64,000 nucleotides of DNA from NCBI RefSeq assembly GCF_024509055.1, contig NZ_JANINM010000006.1, positions 1 through 64,000 on the forward strand, written 5' to 3'. The DNA comes from Mesorhizobium sp. (GTDB lineage: Bacteria > Pseudomonadota > Alphaproteobacteria > Rhizobiales > Rhizobiaceae). Every line of letters starts with the position of its first letter. The first letter of the stretch is position 1. Shown one piece after another: positions 7,683-17,027 of the stretch. The notes beneath the pieces are model-generated. The model did no database searches. It worked only from the letters and a program-made list of their open reading frames with translations, and was not told the DNA's origin. A program made the translations under genes and the position numbers.

Positions 7683-9569
7683 ATGAGTGTTTCTGTCGAT
7701 GCCGCCGTCGGCGGCGGCAAATCGGGAGCTGGCAGCCAGCCTGATCTGGCACGCCCCGGCATTGGGCCCAACGGCCCCTATCTGGTTCCTGTGTTGTCAC
7801 CTCGCCAGCAGTCGATCCTGCGGCTCGGTCTCGCCTTATGGTTCGTGACGCTGGTCTTCTTCTGGTCCTGGTGGCTTCGGCCGGAGCATATTGAGTTTAT
7901 CGGGCCATATGCCTTCGCGACTCTCGTGCTGGCCTGGCTGACGCTGATGCCGATGTATTTTCTCCTCAATGTTCATGCATCGAGGAAGTCGTCGAAGCTG
8001 CACGCCATCCCGCCTGGCTCTCGTGTCGCCATGGTCGTGACCAAGGCGCCGTCCGAACCGTTCGCGGTGGTCAGGCGCACGCTGGAGGCCATGCTCGCGC
8101 AGGACTACCCGCACGACACCTGGCTCGCCGACGAGGATCCGGCCGAGGAAACCATCCGCTGGTGCGACGCGCACCGCGTGCTGATTTCGACGCGGCGCGG
8201 CCGGGAGGACTATCACCGCAAGACCTGGCCGCGACGGACCCGGTGCAAGGAGGGAAACCTCGCTTTCTTCTACGATCACTACGGATACGATCGCTACGAT
8301 TTCGTCGCCCAACTGGACGCTGATCATGTGCCGGCGCCGACGTATCTGAGGGAAATCCTCTATCCTTTCGCGGATCCCGCGGTGGGTTATGTCTCAGCGC
8401 CCAGCATCTGCGATAACAATGCCGATGAAAGCTGGGCGGCGCGAGGCCGTCTGTTCCCGGAAGGCATGTTCCACGGTCCCTTGCAGTCTGGCCACACCGG
8501 TGGCGGCGCGCCACTCTGTATCGGCTCGCACTACGCCGTCAGGACCAAGGCGCTGCGCCAGGCCGGCGGCCTTGGCCCGGAACTGGCCGAGGATCATTCC
8601 ACCTCCATGCTGATCAACGCGGCAGGCTGGCGCGGCGTGCATGCCATCGACGCCATCGCCCATGGCGACGGCCCGCAGACCTTCGCCGATCTGGTCACCC
8701 AGGAATTCCAGTGGTCGCGGAGCCTGGTGACCATCCTGTTCGAGTATACGCCACAATACTTCAGCAAGTTGTCGCCGAGGCTGAAGTTTCAGTTCCTCTT
8801 CTGTCAGCTCTGGTATCCGCTCTTCGCGGTCTTTGCTCTGATGATGTATGTCATGCCGATGTACGCGCTTTTCACCGGGCGCAACTTCGCTAATGTCATG
8901 TACGGGGACTTCCTCTTCTACTACCTGCCGAATTCGGTAGCGCTCGCCGCTTTGGTGATGATGCTCAAGGCTTTCGGCCTGTCGCGGCCGATGACGGCGA
9001 AGACCTTGAGCTGGGAGGGCACGCTTTTCCTCTTCTTCGCCCGCTGGCCATGGGTGCTTTGGGGCACGATCTCGGCAATCCGCGACTTCGTGACGAAGTC
9101 CTTCGTCGATTTCCGGGTCACCCCGAAAGGCAACGGTCCGAAGCATCTTTTGCCGATGCGCGCCTTTGTGCCCTACGTGATCCTGGCGGCCGGCGCGGCG
9201 CTGCCGGTCCTAGTGGTCAAGCATCCGTTCGACGCCACCGGTTTTTACTGGTTCGCCGCCTTCAACGCCTTCCTCTACGGCCTGCTCGTCCTCGTGGTCA
9301 TCGCCAAGCATATTTCCGAAAACAGGATATCGCTACGTGCCAATGCCGCCAGGTTTGCCCTGCACGCTGTGCTCGCAGTCGTCGCGCTCGGTATCCCGGT
9401 CGCGGGTTTCTACGACCGCGGGCTCGAAGGCATCTACGGGCTGCAGCAGGGTGCTGGAGGGCTTCGCATCGTCAGGATCGCTTATGTGGTGTCCGGCGCC
9501 GGCATGGGCGATATCGGTTCGCGCAATTTCTATTTCGACCCGGGCTGGGACGACAGCAGCCCGCGATAG
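7683..9569 (+). CDS. Family 2 processive glycosyltransferase, cellulose/curdlan-synthase-like
   Basis: 628 residues from ATG 7683; a GTG 18 bases upstream is an alternative. Two N-terminal membrane helices (about residues 43-97) precede a GT-A domain and four or five C-terminal membrane helices. BcsA-like landmarks are present: CKEGNL, DADHVP at about 212, and AED at about 302 in place of TED. The acceptor motif reads QWSRS at 343-347, so QxxR is kept but the tryptophan of QxxRW is replaced by serine. It should polymerise a sugar nucleotide into a beta-glycan across the inner membrane. The product is unknown; divergence from a GH26-like hydrolase supports exopolysaccharide synthesis. Confidence 0.85.
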   Translation: MSVSVDAAVGGGKSGAGSQPDLARPGIGPNGPYLVPVLSPRQQSILRLGLALWFVTLVFFWSWWLRPEHIEFIGPYAFATLVLAWLTLMPMYFLLNVHASRKSSKLHAIPPGSRVAMVVTKAPSEPFAVVRRTLEAMLAQDYPHDTWLADEDPAEETIRWCDAHRVLISTRRGREDYHRKTWPRRTRCKEGNLAFFYDHYGYDRYDFVAQLDADHVPAPTYLREILYPFADPAVGYVSAPSICDNNADESWAARGRLFPEGMFHGPLQSGHTGGGAPLCIGSHYAVRTKALRQAGGLGPELAEDHSTSMLINAAGWRGVHAIDAIAHGDGPQTFADLVTQEFQWSRSLVTILFEYTPQYFSKLSPRLKFQFLFCQLWYPLFAVFALMMYVMPMYALFTGRNFANVMYGDFLFYYLPNSVALAALVMMLKAFGLSRPMTAKTLSWEGTLFLFFARWPWVLWGTISAIRDFVTKSFVDFRVTPKGNGPKHLLPMRAFVPYVILAAGAALPVLVVKHPFDATGFYWFAAFNAFLYGLLVLVVIAKHISENRISLRANAARFALHAVLAVVALGIPVAGFYDRGLEGIYGLQQGAGGLRIVRIAYVVSGAGMGDIGSRNFYFDPGWDDSSPR

Positions 9570-10020
9570 CTCGCTGGCGAAAGGGCCAATGAAACAGGCC
9601 AGGGCTTCTTTCGCTGAAGCGGTCGGGCAAACTGGTTTCGACACCGATCATTGTTTTCGGTCATCACGCCGACGCGTTCGGCGAACTCCGCACTTTCGTT
9701 CACGTTAGGGCAAGGGCGTGAGCGGTTTTCCTCCCGGAAATTGCGCGTCAAAGCGGCTCACCGTTTCCTGAAAGGGGAAACGTCTTGGCTGTTTCACTCG
9801 CTCATGCCCGGCGCGGCTGCCAGTTAGTTCAAATTTTAATCGTATCCGACACGGTGCTGAAATTCGGCGCTCACCACGTCCTTTGCACGAATTTTAATAA
9901 GTATACTCTAATATTGAAATCACGATGCAGGTGGTCGTGGGTCACTTGCTGATTAAAAGGCGGAAGAATAGGTAACAAATCTCCGCAATGATTCAACTTG
10001 TGTTGTAGCAGGGGACGGCT
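9570..10020. other. Intergenic region upstream of lipoprotein gene
   Basis: No gene seen. The 3' part (9825-9925) is unusually AT-rich and contains AATTTTAAT twice (near 9832 and 9890) before the lipoprotein start, so it probably holds that gene's promoter. The 5' part shows nothing I can support. Confidence 0.5.
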
Positions 10021-10425
10021 ATGAAGAAGTTTGTAGAGTATGCGGTCGCGAATGGCAAGAAATACGCCGTCGCATTGGCCGCTGTTGCTGCGGTTTCGAT
10101 GGTTTCGGGCTGTCAGAGCACCGATACGACCAAGACTGGTGCGATCGCCGCCAAGCCATTGACGCAGACCATCGTCAAGAAGGTGTACTACACCAAGAAG
10201 AAGCAACTGCATCGCGGCGTCAGCAAGCCGGTTACGCAGATGACCAACGTCACGCGCGTCAGGGAAGAAGCCTACGCGATCTTCGTTCGGCCGCAGCGCA
10301 TCCGCACGGGATCGCCAGTCAAGGTATCTTACACTCTGGGCGAAGCTGGGCCGCTGTTCGGTCACTCGCCATGGATCTGCGGGCCAAGCGGCTTCGGCCA
10401 GCGCGCTTCCTGCCGTGCGCGCTGA
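10021..10425 (+). CDS. Small lipoprotein with C-terminal CGPSGFGQ motif, copy 1
   Basis: 134 residues. The N-terminus is a lipoprotein signal: charged MKKFVEYAVANGKK, a hydrophobic core, then a lipobox ending SGC at residue 31, so the mature protein is lipid-anchored. The middle is basic (VKKVYYTKKK). The C-terminus is FGHSPWICGPSGFGQRASC, a block that recurs almost unchanged in the protein at 16324-16680; the two cysteines might form a disulfide. I do not recognise a named family. It lies between two glycosyltransferase genes of the glycan locus, so a periplasmic or outer-membrane role in glycan export or attachment is plausible but unproven. Confidence 0.8.
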   Translation: MKKFVEYAVANGKKYAVALAAVAAVSMVSGCQSTDTTKTGAIAAKPLTQTIVKKVYYTKKKQLHRGVSKPVTQMTNVTRVREEAYAIFVRPQRIRTGSPVKVSYTLGEAGPLFGHSPWICGPSGFGQRASCRAR

Positions 10426-10451
10426 GGCGTTCCACCGTTTCACGGACACGG

Positions 10452-10522
10452 CGAACCGCTCTAGCTATTTGTTTGAAGCAATTCCGGGCTGAAAGTCGTT
10501 TCATACCTTCGTGGAATTGCTC
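10452..10522. repeat. Dispersed rhizobial intergenic repeat with GCAATTCC dyad
   Basis: Contains AACCGCTCTAGCTATTTGTTTG followed by a stem with arms GCAATTCC (10478) and GGAATTGC (10513). The layout matches a small element that I recall from many rhizobial intergenic regions; membership is by recall, not search. It lies between convergent genes and may terminate transcription. Confidence 0.5.
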
Positions 10523-10556
10523 CAAGCCGCCAGGGCCGTGAGGCGGTAGGAGCGCG

Positions 10557-11678
10557 CTACCTCTTACCCCCGCGCTGGCCTTGCGCGGGTGTGGAGCGCG
10601 CGCTCTTCCTGACGGCTTCCGGCGCGCTCGGCCAATGCCAGCCGTCTCCTTCGTTCGCGCTGAGCCCGGGTCTCGGCCGCGCCACATAGGCCAGCGCGCC
10701 GTTGGCTTCGAGATAGACGCGCGACAGCATCTCGGCGATTACGCCCGACGTCACCATCTGCAGCGCGGCGATCACCAGGAAGAAGCCGGTGAACAGCATC
10801 GGCCGCGTGCCGATGTCCTGTCCAAGGAAAACCTTCAGGCTGAACAGATAGGCCAGGATCAGCGTGCCCAGCGCGCCGAGCACGATGCCGATGCCGCCGA
10901 AGAAATGGCCGGGCCTGGTGCGGTAGCGCATGAAGAAGAACATGAAGACCAGGTCGAGCACCACGCGGAACGTGCGCGATATGCCGTATTTGGACTGGCC
11001 GTGGATGCGGGCGTGGTGCGTCACCACCTCCTCGGCGATGCGGCGCGGCGTCGTCACCGTCGCGAGCCAGGCTGGGATGAAACGATGCATCTCGCCATAG
11101 AGTTTGACGCTGCGGATGACGCTGCCGCGGAAGACCTTCAGGCTGCAGCCATAGTCGTTCAGCCGCACGCCGGTGACGCGGGCGATCAGCCTGTTGGCGA
11201 TGCGCGAGGGCAGGCGGCGCATCCAGAAGCCTTCCTGGCGGTCCTTGCGCCAGCCGGCGACGAGGTCGAGATCCTCGGTCAAAAGCCGGTAGACCATGCG
11301 CGGGATGTCGAACGGGTCGTTCTGCAGGTCGCCGTCGAGCGTTGCGATGACATCGCCGCGCGCGGCGTCCAGACCGGCCTGCATGGCGGCGGTTTGCTTA
11401 TAGTTGCGCACCAGCTCCACGCCGTGTACATGTGGCCCGTACGCAGCGGCCAGCCTTCGGATCTCGTTCGGCGTGGCGTCGGTGCTGCCGTCGTCCACCA
11501 GCACCACTTCCCAGGGCTGGCTGTAGCCCTCCATCGCCTGGTGGATGCGCGCGAGCAGCGGCTCGACATTGTCGGCCTCGTTATACATCGGGATAACGAT
11601 GGACAGTCTGTGCTCGGGCATGACGGCGCCCTCGGGCAATCCTGTATCAGGAATGGGAAGCACGTTCATGGCGGTCAT
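10557..11678 (-). CDS. Polyprenyl-phosphate glycosyltransferase (family 2, DPM/ArnC-like)
   Basis: 373 residues from the ATG at 11678; the longer ORF-track version runs into the neighbouring gene. The catalytic domain has VIPMYNEADNV near residue 30, VLVDDGSTD, and TLDGDLQNDP as the metal-binding DxD region. Two membrane helices follow (GIGIVLGALGTLILAYLF and LFTGFFLVIAALQMV), typical for enzymes that load a sugar onto undecaprenyl phosphate. Its start overlaps the stop of the upstream flippase-like gene (ATGA), so the two are coupled: this enzyme would make the lipid-linked sugar and the partner may help translocate it. Confidence 0.88.
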   Translation of the reverse strand: MTAMNVLPIPDTGLPEGAVMPEHRLSIVIPMYNEADNVEPLLARIHQAMEGYSQPWEVVLVDDGSTDATPNEIRRLAAAYGPHVHGVELVRNYKQTAAMQAGLDAARGDVIATLDGDLQNDPFDIPRMVYRLLTEDLDLVAGWRKDRQEGFWMRRLPSRIANRLIARVTGVRLNDYGCSLKVFRGSVIRSVKLYGEMHRFIPAWLATVTTPRRIAEEVVTHHARIHGQSKYGISRTFRVVLDLVFMFFFMRYRTRPGHFFGGIGIVLGALGTLILAYLFSLKVFLGQDIGTRPMLFTGFFLVIAALQMVTSGVIAEMLSRVYLEANGALAYVARPRPGLSANEGDGWHWPSAPEAVRKSARSTPAQGQRGGKR

Positions 11679-12592
11679 TTCCTTGCAGGCCCCGTGGCCG
11701 GGCTCTCCGGCAGCGTCGATTTGGAGGGAAACAGCCAGGCGATCGCTCCGGTCGCGACCGCCGAGCAGAAGATGAACAGATGCAGCGCCAGCGCAGCCTG
11801 CAGGCCGTCCTTCATGGCGATGCCGGAATAGAGCAGCGCCGCCGCGGCGCCCGCCTCGTAAGTGCCGAAGCCGGCGATGCCCTGCACCGGCAGGATGGCG
11901 GCGGCTTCCGCGCCGACGGCGCCCGGGAAAGCGGTCTGAAAGGATGTGCCGAGCAGCATGGCGAGCAACCAACCCTGCACGGCGAGCTTCAGCGCCCAGT
12001 TGGCCGCAGTCCACCACCAGCCGTAGCGGGAGCGCCCCGTCGCTTCGGTGAAGATGTCGCGCAGCCTGCCGAGCTTCGAGACGATCCTGCCGCCGGCCGT
12101 CCAGTTATGCGGCGCGCGCGCCCATCGCGGCAGGTACCAGGCGGCGGCGATGAGCGACGCGATGCCGGCCGCCCGCAACGCCGGATGGAGGCCGGGCCAG
12201 ACCAGGCAGGCGAGGACCCCGACGACAAAGGCATCCTGCAGCCTGAACCACAGGAGCGAGGCGCTGGCGCGCACGATCGAGACGCCGAACACCTGGCGCA
12301 AAAGCAACGGAAAAGCCGTCTCGCCGCCGCGGAACGGCACGATGTTGATCATCGCGTTATGAATCAGGATGACGCGCAGCGTGGCGCCGAAGCGGCCGTT
12401 CACCTCGGCGCGGAACTCGTCGCAGACGCGCAGCGCGCGCAGCACATAGGTGACGAACAGCGCAAGCGCTACCGCCGCGAAGGCGCCGGGCGTGATGCTG
12501 GCGAAGGCATCGCCGACCATCTTCCAGCGCGAGTCGCTGACGAGCCAGGCCAGCAGCGCCAGGGTCACGACTATCGATATTGCTCGCTTCAA
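11675..12592 (-). CDS. Flippase-like integral membrane protein (LPG synthase TM/UPF0104 family)
   Basis: About 305 residues from the TTG at 12592 (LKRAISIVVTLALLAWLV), which has GGAG upstream; the ORF track begins at another TTG, 12643. It is a multi-helix membrane protein with the family's NIVPFRGGE and LPVQGIAGFGTYEAG segments. Family members are lysylphosphatidylglycerol-synthase-like transmembrane domains without the catalytic domain, often paired with polyprenyl-phosphate glycosyltransferases. The ATGA overlap with the downstream glycosyltransferase supports a joint role in moving or using a lipid-linked sugar at the inner membrane. Confidence 0.82.
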   Translation of the reverse strand: MKRAISIVVTLALLAWLVSDSRWKMVGDAFASITPGAFAAVALALFVTYVLRALRVCDEFRAEVNGRFGATLRVILIHNAMINIVPFRGGETAFPLLLRQVFGVSIVRASASLLWFRLQDAFVVGVLACLVWPGLHPALRAAGIASLIAAAWYLPRWARAPHNWTAGGRIVSKLGRLRDIFTEATGRSRYGWWWTAANWALKLAVQGWLLAMLLGTSFQTAFPGAVGAEAAAILPVQGIAGFGTYEAGAAAALLYSGIAMKDGLQAALALHLFIFCSAVATGAIAWLFPSKSTLPESPATGPARK

Positions 12593-13071
12593 CCAAGTCT
12601 CCGCCGTCTCGGCGACCCTGTGGTGTCGGCGCCTCAGGACCAAAGCCGGTCCGGATTACCCCTGGCTTCTCGGGCCTTTCTTGGGGTGGGTTACGACGCC
12701 GCAGTCTACGCTTCCGGTCCGCTGCATCGCCCTTTTGGACACAGCGAAGTTCGACGGTCTTATAGATCACCGGATTGAGTGAATCCACCAGCTTGATTGT
12801 CGGGAGGCTACGCTTGTCGGGCAGGTTGAGATCGTGACGGGATGCACAACAACTCATTGATTCTGCTTCCATCGAGCTCGATACCCGGTCTGATTGGGGA
12901 TCGGTTCGCAAAAGATTGACATCTTGCATTGCACGGCAGTTAATAACCCAAGGGGCACTGGTTGGCATGTGTCTCTGAACCCATCCTGGCTACTTGCCGG
13001 GCCGAGACGGGGCGGGGTTCTTCCCGCACGGACAGCTGGCCGGCGGAGCTCGATTGAAAGCGAACCTCGCC
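12593..13071. other. Divergent intergenic region
   Basis: 479 bases between the flippase-like gene (minus) and the second DUF995 gene (plus). ORFs listed here lack a coherent protein character. It must contain promoters for both directions, but I cannot assign -35/-10 boxes with confidence. Confidence 0.4.
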
Positions 13072-13650
13072 ATGAAAAAGGCATCCCTCGCAGCGACAGT
13101 ACGCCACTGCCTTGCCGGCCATCTCTTGCTTGTGCCGCTGCTGACCATCTGCGCCCTCCCAGGGGTGGCAAGCGGTGCGGTGGCCACAGTCCCGCAGGAC
13201 GTTCCGGCGCCGAAGCAACCCGCTCAGGCGACAGCCAAACCTTTCGTCCTGCCATCCGCATTCGAGCTGCAGGTGCTATATGCAGATCATACATGGAACT
13301 GGAAAGATGGCGCGGCCTATTTCGGCAAGGACAGAAGCCTTCGTGCCTGGGTGCAAGGAGCGGACTCTCCATCCGTCGGCGAGGGAAAATGGCTGGTGAC
13401 GAATACAGGTCAGATGTGCATGGAATTGGCCTGGAGGGGTAAAACCTATAGCAACAAGTCGCAGCGCACCTGCTTTAGCCACCGCATCGACGGTGGAAAG
13501 ATCGAGCAGCGCAAGGATCCCAACGGCCCGTGGTACAGTTTTAAACATGCTCCCGAAGCGGCTTCCGACGAGTACAAGAAGTTCGATCAGGGGGATGGCA
13601 AGGGCGCCCAGTTCGAAGCGGCCCGCAAGTTGATCGACACCAAGAGCTGA
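13072..13650 (+). CDS. DUF995 secreted protein, copy 2
   Basis: 192 residues from ATG 13072 (MKKASLAATVRHC). A signal peptide is visible (LLLVPLLTICALPGVASG), followed by a proline/alanine linker (QDVPAPKQPAQATAKP). The folded part repeats the pattern of the protein at 5539: HTWNWKDGAAYF, RAW, then TCFSHRIDGGKIEQRKD and GPWYSFKH. This identifies a second DUF995 member in the same locus, about 7 kb away. Function unknown; secretion and location suggest involvement in exopolysaccharide production. It is convergent with galE. Confidence 0.75.
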   Translation: MKKASLAATVRHCLAGHLLLVPLLTICALPGVASGAVATVPQDVPAPKQPAQATAKPFVLPSAFELQVLYADHTWNWKDGAAYFGKDRSLRAWVQGADSPSVGEGKWLVTNTGQMCMELAWRGKTYSNKSQRTCFSHRIDGGKIEQRKDPNGPWYSFKHAPEAASDEYKKFDQGDGKGAQFEAARKLIDTKS

Positions 13651-13685
13651 GTATCCCGGGAAAGTTGCGCCAATACCTCGCGGCG

Positions 13686-14717
13686 CTATGCGTGGGCGAG
13701 TGTGGCAGGCGCCTTTGGCATTCCTGACGTTGCGGCGGTCGGAGCCAGTCCGAAGAAGGGCGCGGCCGTCCTGACGATGGTATCGATGTCGGAAAGCTCA
13801 GCCGTGAAGCTCAACTTTTCGCGTGCCAGGCTCGGGTCGGCGTAGAGACCGGCGGGATCGCCCGGTCGCCGTGCCTTGTACACCACCGGGACGGGCCGGG
13901 CCGTCACCCTTTCGACCGCCTGCAGGATTTCCCTGATCGAGATGCCGCACCCGGTGCCAAGATTGACCGCCAGGCTGTCGCCGCCGGCTTCGAGGTGCAT
14001 CAGCGCCTTGACGTGTGCACGGGCGAGGTCGCCTACATGGATGTAGTCGCGCACGCAGGTGCCGTCCGCCGTCTCATAGTCGGTGCCGAAGACCTCGATG
14101 GCGTCGATCATGCCGGAGACCGCCATCAGCACGCGAGGCACCAGATGAGTTTCCGGCGTGTGCCATTCGCCGAGTTCTCCATCGGGGTCGGCGCCGCAAG
14201 CGTTGAAGTAACGAAGGATCGCATGCTTCATGCCGTAGGCGGATGCATAATCCTTGATGATCTGTTCGCCCATCAGCTTGCTGCGGCCGTAAGGGCTGAT
14301 TGGATTTTGCGATGAGGTCTCGCTGACCGGCAGCGCCTCCGGTACGCCGTAGGTCGCGCAGCTCGACGAGAAGATCAGGTTGTCGATGCCGCCGCGGCGC
14401 GCGGCATCCAGCACCGCGATCGTGCCTTCGACATTGGTCGAGTAGTAGGCGGCCGGTTCGCTGACCGACTCTCCGACATAGGCCAGCGCGGCGAAATGGA
14501 TGATTGCGCGCGGCTGGTGGGTGTCGATCGCCCGGTGCAAGGCGTTTCGATCGCGAATGTCGCCGATGACCAGCGGACCCCAGGCTACTGCCTTCCTGTT
14601 GCCCCGGCTCAAATCGTCGTAGACGACCGGCAGGTAGCCCGCCGCCGCAAGCTGCTTGCAGGTGTGGCTGCCTATGAAGCCTGCGCCACCCGTCACCAGA
14701 ACGGGGTGCCTCGTCAT
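13686..14717 (-). CDS. galE: UDP-glucose 4-epimerase
   Basis: 343 residues. An extended short-chain dehydrogenase: NAD-binding GGAGFIGSH at 10-18, SSSCATYG around 117-124, and catalytic YGRSK with Y143 and K147. It interconverts UDP-glucose and UDP-galactose in the cytoplasm, supplying galactose to surface polysaccharides. The length and the sequence [13 protein letters not shown] near the C-terminus are typical of bacterial GalE. Its start overlaps the stop of the UDP-xylose synthase gene (ATGA), so the pair forms a nucleotide-sugar operon within the glycan locus. Confidence 0.93.
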   Translation of the reverse strand: MTRHPVLVTGGAGFIGSHTCKQLAAAGYLPVVYDDLSRGNRKAVAWGPLVIGDIRDRNALHRAIDTHQPRAIIHFAALAYVGESVSEPAAYYSTNVEGTIAVLDAARRGGIDNLIFSSSCATYGVPEALPVSETSSQNPISPYGRSKLMGEQIIKDYASAYGMKHAILRYFNACGADPDGELGEWHTPETHLVPRVLMAVSGMIDAIEVFGTDYETADGTCVRDYIHVGDLARAHVKALMHLEAGGDSLAVNLGTGCGISIREILQAVERVTARPVPVVYKARRPGDPAGLYADPSLAREKLSFTAELSDIDTIVRTAAPFFGLAPTAATSGMPKAPATLAHA

Positions 14718-15778
14718 GAGCCTACGGCTACGTGGACGGAGGACCGGGCAGCGCTACGCGACCCGACGGATCGGCGGCCGCCCAGCAATGCGTCAAAATA
14801 GGCCGTGGTATGGGCCAGTCCCTCGCTAAGCGCCACCTTCGGCTCCCAGCCGAGGTGTTGCCTGGCGAAGGAGATGTCGGGCTTGCGCTGCCTCGGGTCG
14901 TCAACCGGCAGCGGACGGTGCACGATCCGCGAGCGGGAGTTGGTGTAGTCCACCACGAGCTCGGCCAGCTCCATGATGGTGAATTCCACCGGGTTGCCGA
15001 GATTGACCGGATGCTGCGGCGCAACCGGGGCGTTCATCAGCCGCATGAAGCCCTCGATAAGGTCTTCGACGAAGCAGAAAGAGCGTGTCTGCGTACCGCT
15101 GCCGTAGACGGTGATGTCCTCGCCGCGCAGTGCCTGGACGATGAAGTTCGAGACCACGCGGCCATCGTCCGGCTGCATGCGGGGGCCATAGGTGTTGAAG
15201 ATACGCGCAACGCGGACATCGATGCCGTATGTCCGGGAATAATCGAAGAACAGCGTCTCTGCCGAGCGCTTGCCCTCGTCGTAGCACGAGCGCGGGCCAT
15301 GCGTGTTGACGTTGCCGAAGTAGCCCTCGGGCTGCGGATGCACGAGCGGGTCGCCGTAGACTTCGGAAGTCGAGGCCTGAAAGATCTTGGCGCCGTGTCG
15401 CCGCGCGAGGTCCAGGAGATTGATCGAACCGAGAACGCTTGTCTTGAACGTATGGATCGGATCGGCCTGGTAATGGGGCGGAGAGGCCGGGCAGGCGAGA
15501 TTGTAAATCTCATCGACGGCAAAATCGCCAGGCAGCGCATCGACGACATCATGCTTTATGCAGGTGAAAGACGCATCACCCGCGATCCCTGTCAGGTTGT
15601 ATCGCTTGCCGGTGTGGAAATTGTCGAGCGCGATGACTTCATAGCCATCGCCAAGGAGCCTTTCGCACAGGTGGGAGCCCAGGAATCCAGCTCCTCCAGC
15701 AACCAGAGCACGACCGCGGCCGGCTCCCCTTCGCCCCGAGCTCGCACCCAGTTTAAGAACCTTGATGACCCTGTTCAT
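14714..15778 (-). CDS. UDP-glucuronate decarboxylase (UDP-xylose synthase)
   Basis: 354 residues. The Rossmann motif GGAGFLGSH is at 28-36, after a short basic N-terminal extension. Catalytic Y166 and K170 lie in [18 protein letters not shown], a hallmark of UXS enzymes rather than general epimerases, followed by [13 protein letters not shown]. It converts UDP-glucuronate to UDP-xylose with NAD as internal cofactor. Coupled with galE by an ATGA overlap. This suggests that the glycan made from this locus may contain xylose as well as galactose (inference). dTDP-glucose dehydratase is a less likely alternative. Confidence 0.88.
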   Translation of the reverse strand: MNRVIKVLKLGASSGRRGAGRGRALVAGGAGFLGSHLCERLLGDGYEVIALDNFHTGKRYNLTGIAGDASFTCIKHDVVDALPGDFAVDEIYNLACPASPPHYQADPIHTFKTSVLGSINLLDLARRHGAKIFQASTSEVYGDPLVHPQPEGYFGNVNTHGPRSCYDEGKRSAETLFFDYSRTYGIDVRVARIFNTYGPRMQPDDGRVVSNFIVQALRGEDITVYGSGTQTRSFCFVEDLIEGFMRLMNAPVAPQHPVNLGNPVEFTIMELAELVVDYTNSRSRIVHRPLPVDDPRQRKPDISFARQHLGWEPKVALSEGLAHTTAYFDALLGGRRSVGSRSAARSSVHVAVGS

Positions 15779-16323
15779 GACATCCCCTTACGCACACACG
15801 TTACCGATCCGGGCCAAAGCGCCGGCGGCGCTCGACCAGGTCAAAACTGAAGCGACCCCTCCGCACGCGCGGAGTCGCCATCACTGATGTGCGTCTAAGA
15901 TTTCTGAGTTCGCGGAGCTCTTGCTGTCGGCTTATTGCTTACCGCTCAGCGTCCCTTTCGCCCTGAATCGCGATCCACGAATCCGGTTGCCACCATCGCG
16001 GAACTGCTCGCCCAAATTGCACACCCAACGCATACAAAGATATACCTGTGGACAGACTAGTCAACCAAATTAGCGTTTTGTTAACCTGTCTTGTTTGCGA
16101 TTGGTTAATCATGGGATGGGCGCCGTTGCCGTCCGAAGGCGGCAGTATTCCTGCTCGGCAGGCCTCGGCTCTTGGCAATTGAACGGCGTTCCAAAAAGTT
16201 GGCTTCCAGGCCGGAGCGGCAGTCGAACCGGTAGAAGTCACGTTTCCCGGAAGCAATGCGCACGAATAAAGTTCCGCTTCGACGCCGGACGCGCACCGCT
16301 CTGCTTGGATGCCGGGGCGAATA
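15779..16323. other. Intergenic region with TTAACC/GGTTAA motifs
   Basis: 545 bases without a convincing gene. ORFs on both strands are short and compositionally incoherent. TTAACC at 16081 and GGTTAA at 16103, with a related GTCAACCAAATTAG nearby, echo the cluster at 7388-7578. The promoter of the UXS-galE operon should lie in the first 150 bases, but I cannot pin it. Confidence 0.4.
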
Positions 16324-16680
16324 TCAGATATTCTGCGCCCCAGCCGAAGCGGGGCCTCTCGTGAAACAATGAGACTGCTGTCCGAAGCCGCTCGGACCGC
16401 AGACATGCGCGGCGTTTCCAAAGTAAGGATTGAGGCTCACGCTGGCGGTCGCATGCGGCACGATCTTGGTCCGAACAACTTGATTTGATTTCAAGTTGAT
16501 CAAGGCAGCGTTGCCGCTATGGGATGCGCTGAAAGCCATTGGTTGGCCGAAATTCAGGTATTGGCAGCCGGAAACTGAAAGAATAGCGGCGATAGAAATT
16601 AATTTGCACAGAGATATACTTAAAGCGTCAAATTTATTTCTGGACGACGGCTCGTCCAAATTTGCGCAGGCTGTGGGCAT
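16324..16680 (-). CDS. Small lipoprotein with C-terminal CGPSGFGQ motif, copy 2
   Basis: 118 residues from ATG 16680, chosen because GAGAGGA lies seven bases upstream; an upstream ATG at 16725 lacks this. The hydrophobic segment LISIAAILSVSGC is a lipobox, but the N-region before it is long (about 25 residues) for a signal peptide, so the start or export route is uncertain. The C-terminus YFGNAAHVCGPSGFGQQSHC aligns with FGHSPWICGPSGFGQRASC of the protein at 10021. The 5' half is AT-rich relative to its neighbours. No named family recognised; linked to the glycan locus by position and by the shared motif. Confidence 0.7.
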   Translation of the reverse strand: MPTACANLDEPSSRNKFDALSISLCKLISIAAILSVSGCQYLNFGQPMAFSASHSGNAALINLKSNQVVRTKIVPHATASVSLNPYFGNAAHVCGPSGFGQQSHCFTRGPASAGAQNI

Positions 16681-17027
16681 CAAGGATCCTCTCGAGCGCC
16701 TGGAGGCACCCTTCGTGCGAATCATCAGTCAGCAACCCACCCCAATCGATTATGTCCAACTTTATTTAATTTAGCGATGGCTGTTTGAGTGCGCGGGCGG
16801 CTTTTCGGACGTCCGGAAGTTGGCGGATTTGCAGGGTACGGCAGGCGCGGGCTGCTCCGCCGGTTGGCCTTGACCTCGGGCTATGCGCCGGGCAGATCGG
16901 CTTTCGAGCTTCGACAAGACCTTCGATCTCAGGCCACAAATGCTGCTGGACGGGATGGGGCGTTTCGGCGACGCTGTGTCAGGCGAATGGCGGCAACAGC
17001 GGCCAATAGAACTAACCAGGGCCTTCC
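16681..17027. other. Intergenic region, no gene recognised
   Basis: 347 bases. The first part is AT-rich and probably carries the promoter of the divergent lipoprotein gene. The remainder is GC-rich with only shadow ORFs. Nothing further can be supported. Confidence 0.4.

Noticed and set aside
10581-12778. Long plus ORFs (416 and 332 residues) opposite the GT2 and flippase-like genes
   Set aside because: Composition rich in Arg/His/Gly and no domains; the opposite strand encodes coupled membrane proteins.
15939-16421. 160-residue minus ORF in the intergenic region before UXS
   Set aside because: Only the last 57 residues look slightly protein-like, there is no ribosome site, and it overlaps the lipoprotein gene in another frame.
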